A DNA stretch of 60,786 bases, taken from positions 1-60,786 of the forward strand of contig JANXSX010000142.1 in the NCBI GenBank assembly GCA_025356475.1, given 5' to 3'. The position numbers and the translations under genes are program-made. Below, piece after piece: positions 58,471-60,786 of the stretch; the stretch's first letter is position 1, and each line of letters opens with the position of its first letter. The notes beneath the pieces were generated by a model. It saw only the letters and a list, made by a program, of their open reading frames with translations, was not told where the DNA came from and searched no databases. The DNA comes from Isosphaeraceae bacterium. GTDB taxonomy: Bacteria > Planctomycetota > Planctomycetia > Isosphaerales > Isosphaeraceae.

Positions 58471-60210
58471 ATGAACAATTCTGTATCCGATTCGGTCGCC
58501 TCTGCGACTCTCGCCGCCGAGGGGCACCGGCAATTCGTCAATCAGGCCCCTCTGGCTGCGTGGTCCTACTGGCAACGCGCATTGCGACTCGAACCGGACT
58601 GCCAGGCCGCGCTCGATGGCCTCAAATGGCTGGAGAACTCGGGGAATTGGCCGATCGTCGCACGAACCCAGCCCAAGTTCCGCAACCCGGTCGGTGAAGA
58701 TCGTCGAGCCCGTTGGGACCAAGCACTCCAGGGTAAAGACCTTGCGGAGATCGAACTCGCATCCACGGTGTTCGAGACAATTGCTCAAGAGGACCCCCTT
58801 GATGCTGATGCGATCTTCAACCAGGCTCTCTGCTTGGCCTGGCAAGCGAAGAACATCCAGGCGATCGAGGCGTTGGGTCGGTTTGTGACTTTGACCGCTG
58901 AGAATGACTTCGAAGTGGCTGCGGACGCTTGGACCCTCGCCGAACTCCTGCGACACGCCGAAGACGCTGCTCCCGTGGCCGATGACGTGAGCTTTGCATA
59001 CTTCCTCAACGGACCACTGATGCCCGATGGCTTACCGGGAATGGTCCGGGCGATTGAGTTCGGCCCAACGCCTGGGGAGTCAGCCCCCGGCTGGCCCGCA
59101 GGCTCTCGACTCTTTGAGTGGCTCACTCAGATGCCGGTCGGTACTGAGCCCGCAGTTCTCCTCGCGACCTTCGTCGTAGGCCCCGACTCGACCCGGATCT
59201 TTAGCCCCGACGCTGAGGTCTTGCCCAAGGCCTGGGGTGTTCTCGAACAAGGGAGGGACCTTTCGGCCTTCTCGATCGAGATGCGCGTCAGTCCGCTGCG
59301 GATCGAACTCTCCGATATGGATGTCTGGACGATTCGGACCGACCCGGACCTTGACCTCGAGTTAGCGGCAGAAATCCGTCGCCAGCACGTCGAGCGGTTT
59401 TACGAGACGCGCTGGATGGCCCGAAATCGTCATGGCCTGGCGGACTCCGACGGCGTTCCGGTCACTCCACTGCAAGCTTCTCGCGGCAACGCAGCTTCCA
59501 AAGCTCGGCTTGAGGGCCTGATCCGGTTCCGGGAACAGCTCGCGATCCGACCGGTGGTGACCCACCTCTACTCGGGCTACCTCTTCGACCGGCTTCGTCG
59601 ACGTCTTGGGCTAGAGACGCGTGATCCCGCCTTCGTCGAGGTCGAAGAACTTGCCTTGCTGTCGGAGCGTGAACTCGAATCCCTTGATGCGAAATCTCTC
59701 GACGATGCCAAGCTAGCCGAGGCCTTCGAGTCGGCGGCCGCTCTCGGTCACGACGCTCGGACCGGGCGTTTCGCTGCGGAACTCGTCGAGCGTGACTCGG
59801 CAGCTCTCGGTGGTATCGATCGTCACGCCTTATTCGCGGTCCTGGTCCGGAGAGCCATCGCTGAACACGACGATGAGCTCGCCCTGAAGCGATTGGACCA
59901 GGCTGTTGCGGTCGACGCCCAGCACGGGGGGGGGCACCAAAGGCCGATCTTCCAGGCATGGAAGGCCGAGTACCTTACTCGAATCGGCGAACCCGACGCA
60001 GCGTCCGTTGTCTATCGAGAGATCCTCTCCGAGGCCCCGCCCGAACTCGCCCCCGAGTTGGCCCTGGATGCGGCTGAGACCCTCGAAGATAACGAGCATT
60101 TTGGCCAGGCCCTCATCATGGCCCGACACGCCCTCGAATTGGCGATCAACCAATCCAACCCTCGCATTGAATCCCTGGTTCGAGCCATGCTCGAAGAGCT
60201 TGACGGATGA
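58471..60210 (+). CDS. TPR-like protein, diverged relative of the SEC-C protein
   Basis: A 579-aa cytoplasmic protein without the SEC-C cysteines. TPR-like units occur at both ends (AAWSYWQRALRLEPDCQAALDGLKWL; AWKAEYLTRIGEPDAASVVYREILSEAPPELAPELALDAAETLEDNEHFGQALIMARHALE). The middle part RWMARNRHGLADSDGVPVTPLQASRGNAASKARLEGLIRF aligns by eye with WPKTNQAYLGGRTPEAAAKAGDAEIPLRAALLAFE of the upstream gene, and the following FVEVEELALLSERELESLDAKSLDDAKL with VNIDTLPIVRFHRVPAEQLSDDKL. It is therefore an ancient tandem duplicate that lost its zinc motif. The hisI start overlaps its stop (ATGA). Confidence 0.78.
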   Translation: MNNSVSDSVASATLAAEGHRQFVNQAPLAAWSYWQRALRLEPDCQAALDGLKWLENSGNWPIVARTQPKFRNPVGEDRRARWDQALQGKDLAEIELASTVFETIAQEDPLDADAIFNQALCLAWQAKNIQAIEALGRFVTLTAENDFEVAADAWTLAELLRHAEDAAPVADDVSFAYFLNGPLMPDGLPGMVRAIEFGPTPGESAPGWPAGSRLFEWLTQMPVGTEPAVLLATFVVGPDSTRIFSPDAEVLPKAWGVLEQGRDLSAFSIEMRVSPLRIELSDMDVWTIRTDPDLDLELAAEIRRQHVERFYETRWMARNRHGLADSDGVPVTPLQASRGNAASKARLEGLIRFREQLAIRPVVTHLYSGYLFDRLRRRLGLETRDPAFVEVEELALLSERELESLDAKSLDDAKLAEAFESAAALGHDARTGRFAAELVERDSAALGGIDRHALFAVLVRRAIAEHDDELALKRLDQAVAVDAQHGGGHQRPIFQAWKAEYLTRIGEPDAASVVYREILSEAPPELAPELALDAAETLEDNEHFGQALIMARHALELAINQSNPRIESLVRAMLEELDG

Positions 60211-60626
60211 TCCCAACACCTGAAATCAGGATGAATCCCGGCGATCTTCTCGCCGCGATCAAGTGGAACTCGGACGGGCTTGTCCCAGTGATCGTCCAGG
60301 ATCATGTGTCTCGGGACGTGTTGATGATGGCCTGGATGGATCGATCTGCCGTGATCGCGACCCTGGCCACCGGTCAGACCCATTTCTACTCCCGTTCGCG
60401 TCAAGCGGCGTGGCATAAGGGCGGGACGTCGGGCCATGTCCAGCAAGTTGTCGAACTCAAGCTCGACTGCGATGGTGACACCCTGTTGATTATCGCCCAG
60501 CAGGTCGGAGGAGCGTGCCACGAGGGCTATCACTCGTGTTTCTTCCGTTCGTTAGGTGACACCGGATTGTTGCAAGTCACTGCAAGTAAGGTCTTTGAGG
60601 CCGAAGCGGTCTACGGGACCAAGTGA
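60207..60626 (+). CDS. hisI: Phosphoribosyl-AMP cyclohydrolase
   Basis: A 139-aa enzyme for the third step of histidine synthesis, opening the purine ring of phosphoribosyl-AMP. Family motifs are all present: LVPVIVQDHVSRDVLMMAWMDRSAV, THFYSRSRQAAWHKGGTSGHVQQVVELKLDCDGDTLLI, and GGACHEGYHSCFF with the zinc-ligand cysteines. It is the stand-alone cyclohydrolase without the HisE pyrophosphohydrolase domain. The start overlaps the preceding TPR gene's stop, an odd operon partner for a histidine gene; other his genes are not in the window. Confidence 0.95.
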   Translation: MIPTPEIRMNPGDLLAAIKWNSDGLVPVIVQDHVSRDVLMMAWMDRSAVIATLATGQTHFYSRSRQAAWHKGGTSGHVQQVVELKLDCDGDTLLIIAQQVGGACHEGYHSCFFRSLGDTGLLQVTASKVFEAEAVYGTK

Positions 60627-60720
60627 GGGTCGAGCCTTTCCCCAGAGCGATGCCCAGGCTGATTTGTCACGCTCCTTCGGGGCAAAGTCACTCGGATGTA
60701 ACACCTGATCCAAATCCAAA

Positions 60721-60786
60721 GCTCGTTCCCATGCTCATGCGTGGAAATGCCGTCCCGGACGCTCCTGCGTCCCCTGGTCAAGCCCT
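60721..60786. repeat. Right-edge double-hairpin repeat element
   Basis: Two adjacent stem-loops are visible: 60726-60747 (TTCCCATGC with GCGTGGAAA, one mismatch and one wobble) and 60757-60772 (GGACGC, TCCT loop, GCGTCC, perfect). I recognise this as a common intergenic repeat of Isosphaeraceae-type planctomycetes, whose usual form is CGTTCCCACGC.CCTGCGTGGGAA. Read through, one frame gives LVPMLMRGNAVPDAPASPG. It lies about 95 nt past hisI and runs off the window. Confidence 0.6.

Overview
The window reads as chromosomal DNA of a planctomycete, most likely of the Isosphaeraceae/Gemmatales side of the phylum. This is inferred from gene content. A giant PVC-type cytochrome c protein sits beside a CxxCH/prenyltransferase-fold protein. 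Two secreted proteins start with the planctomycete-style LExRxLL segment. There is also a RicT/Minf_1886 pair, many exported beta-propeller and hydrolase proteins, and a double-hairpin intergenic repeat of a kind I remember from this group. GC is moderate (high fifties by eye). No rRNA, tRNA, CRISPR array, transposase or integrase was found.

Layout. 1-12.1 kb: a tandem/palindromic repeat at the left edge, then mostly minus-strand genes (cyclic-nucleotide-binding/4Fe-4S fusion, DoxX-like, DUF1624 acyltransferase-like, GNAT, M61 peptidase, YVTN-propeller phosphoesterase, Ycf48-like propeller, AlkD-like). A pentameric ligand-gated ion channel lies on the plus strand at 4 kb. 12.3-14.7 kb: an exported propeller protein with a near-consensus promoter, an operator-like palindrome and a 12-bp terminator stem, then an Ig-like protein. 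14.8-24.2 kb: two paralogous LExRxLL proteins flank TolC and the PVC cytochrome operon, followed by an esterase-like protein. 24.5-28.9 kb: a tandem pair of coiled-coil membrane proteins, then a minus-strand SPFH/ribbon-helix-helix operon with its own terminator.

29-32.7 kb: a three-gene minus-strand operon (TylF-like protein, WalW-type deacetylase, ATP-grasp fused to low-molecular-weight tyrosine phosphatase) that looks like envelope glycan or natural-product modification. 32.9-36.3 kb: RicT, Minf_1886, a 45-aa membrane protein, a sugar isomerase and a HAD phosphatase. 36.4-39.3 kb: an esterase and an AT-richer DUF4365-type nuclease-like gene with a second copy of the left-edge palindromic repeat just downstream. 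39.3-44.3 kb: an amino-acid ABC transporter (binding protein fused to permease, plus ATPase), an HpnI-like glycosyltransferase and two envelope proteins.

44.5-50.4 kb: a plus-strand run of exported isoaspartyl methyltransferase, a large glycosidase-like secreted protein, a nucleotide-sugar epimerase and an M24 peptidase. 50.4-55 kb: minus-strand secreted DMFase-like protein, the UPF0210 (PFL)/ACT-domain pair and a VWA protein. 55-60.6 kb: plus-strand TerC, two related TPR proteins (the first with a SEC-C zinc motif) and hisI. The right edge carries the double-hairpin repeat.

Most of the window is housekeeping and envelope biology. The parts best worth a second look are the dispersed palindromic repeat pair, the DUF4365 island, the three-gene glycan operon with the ATP-grasp/phosphatase fusion, the SPFH/RHH operon and the tandem coiled-coil pair. 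I found no complete, clearly new defence or mobile system.
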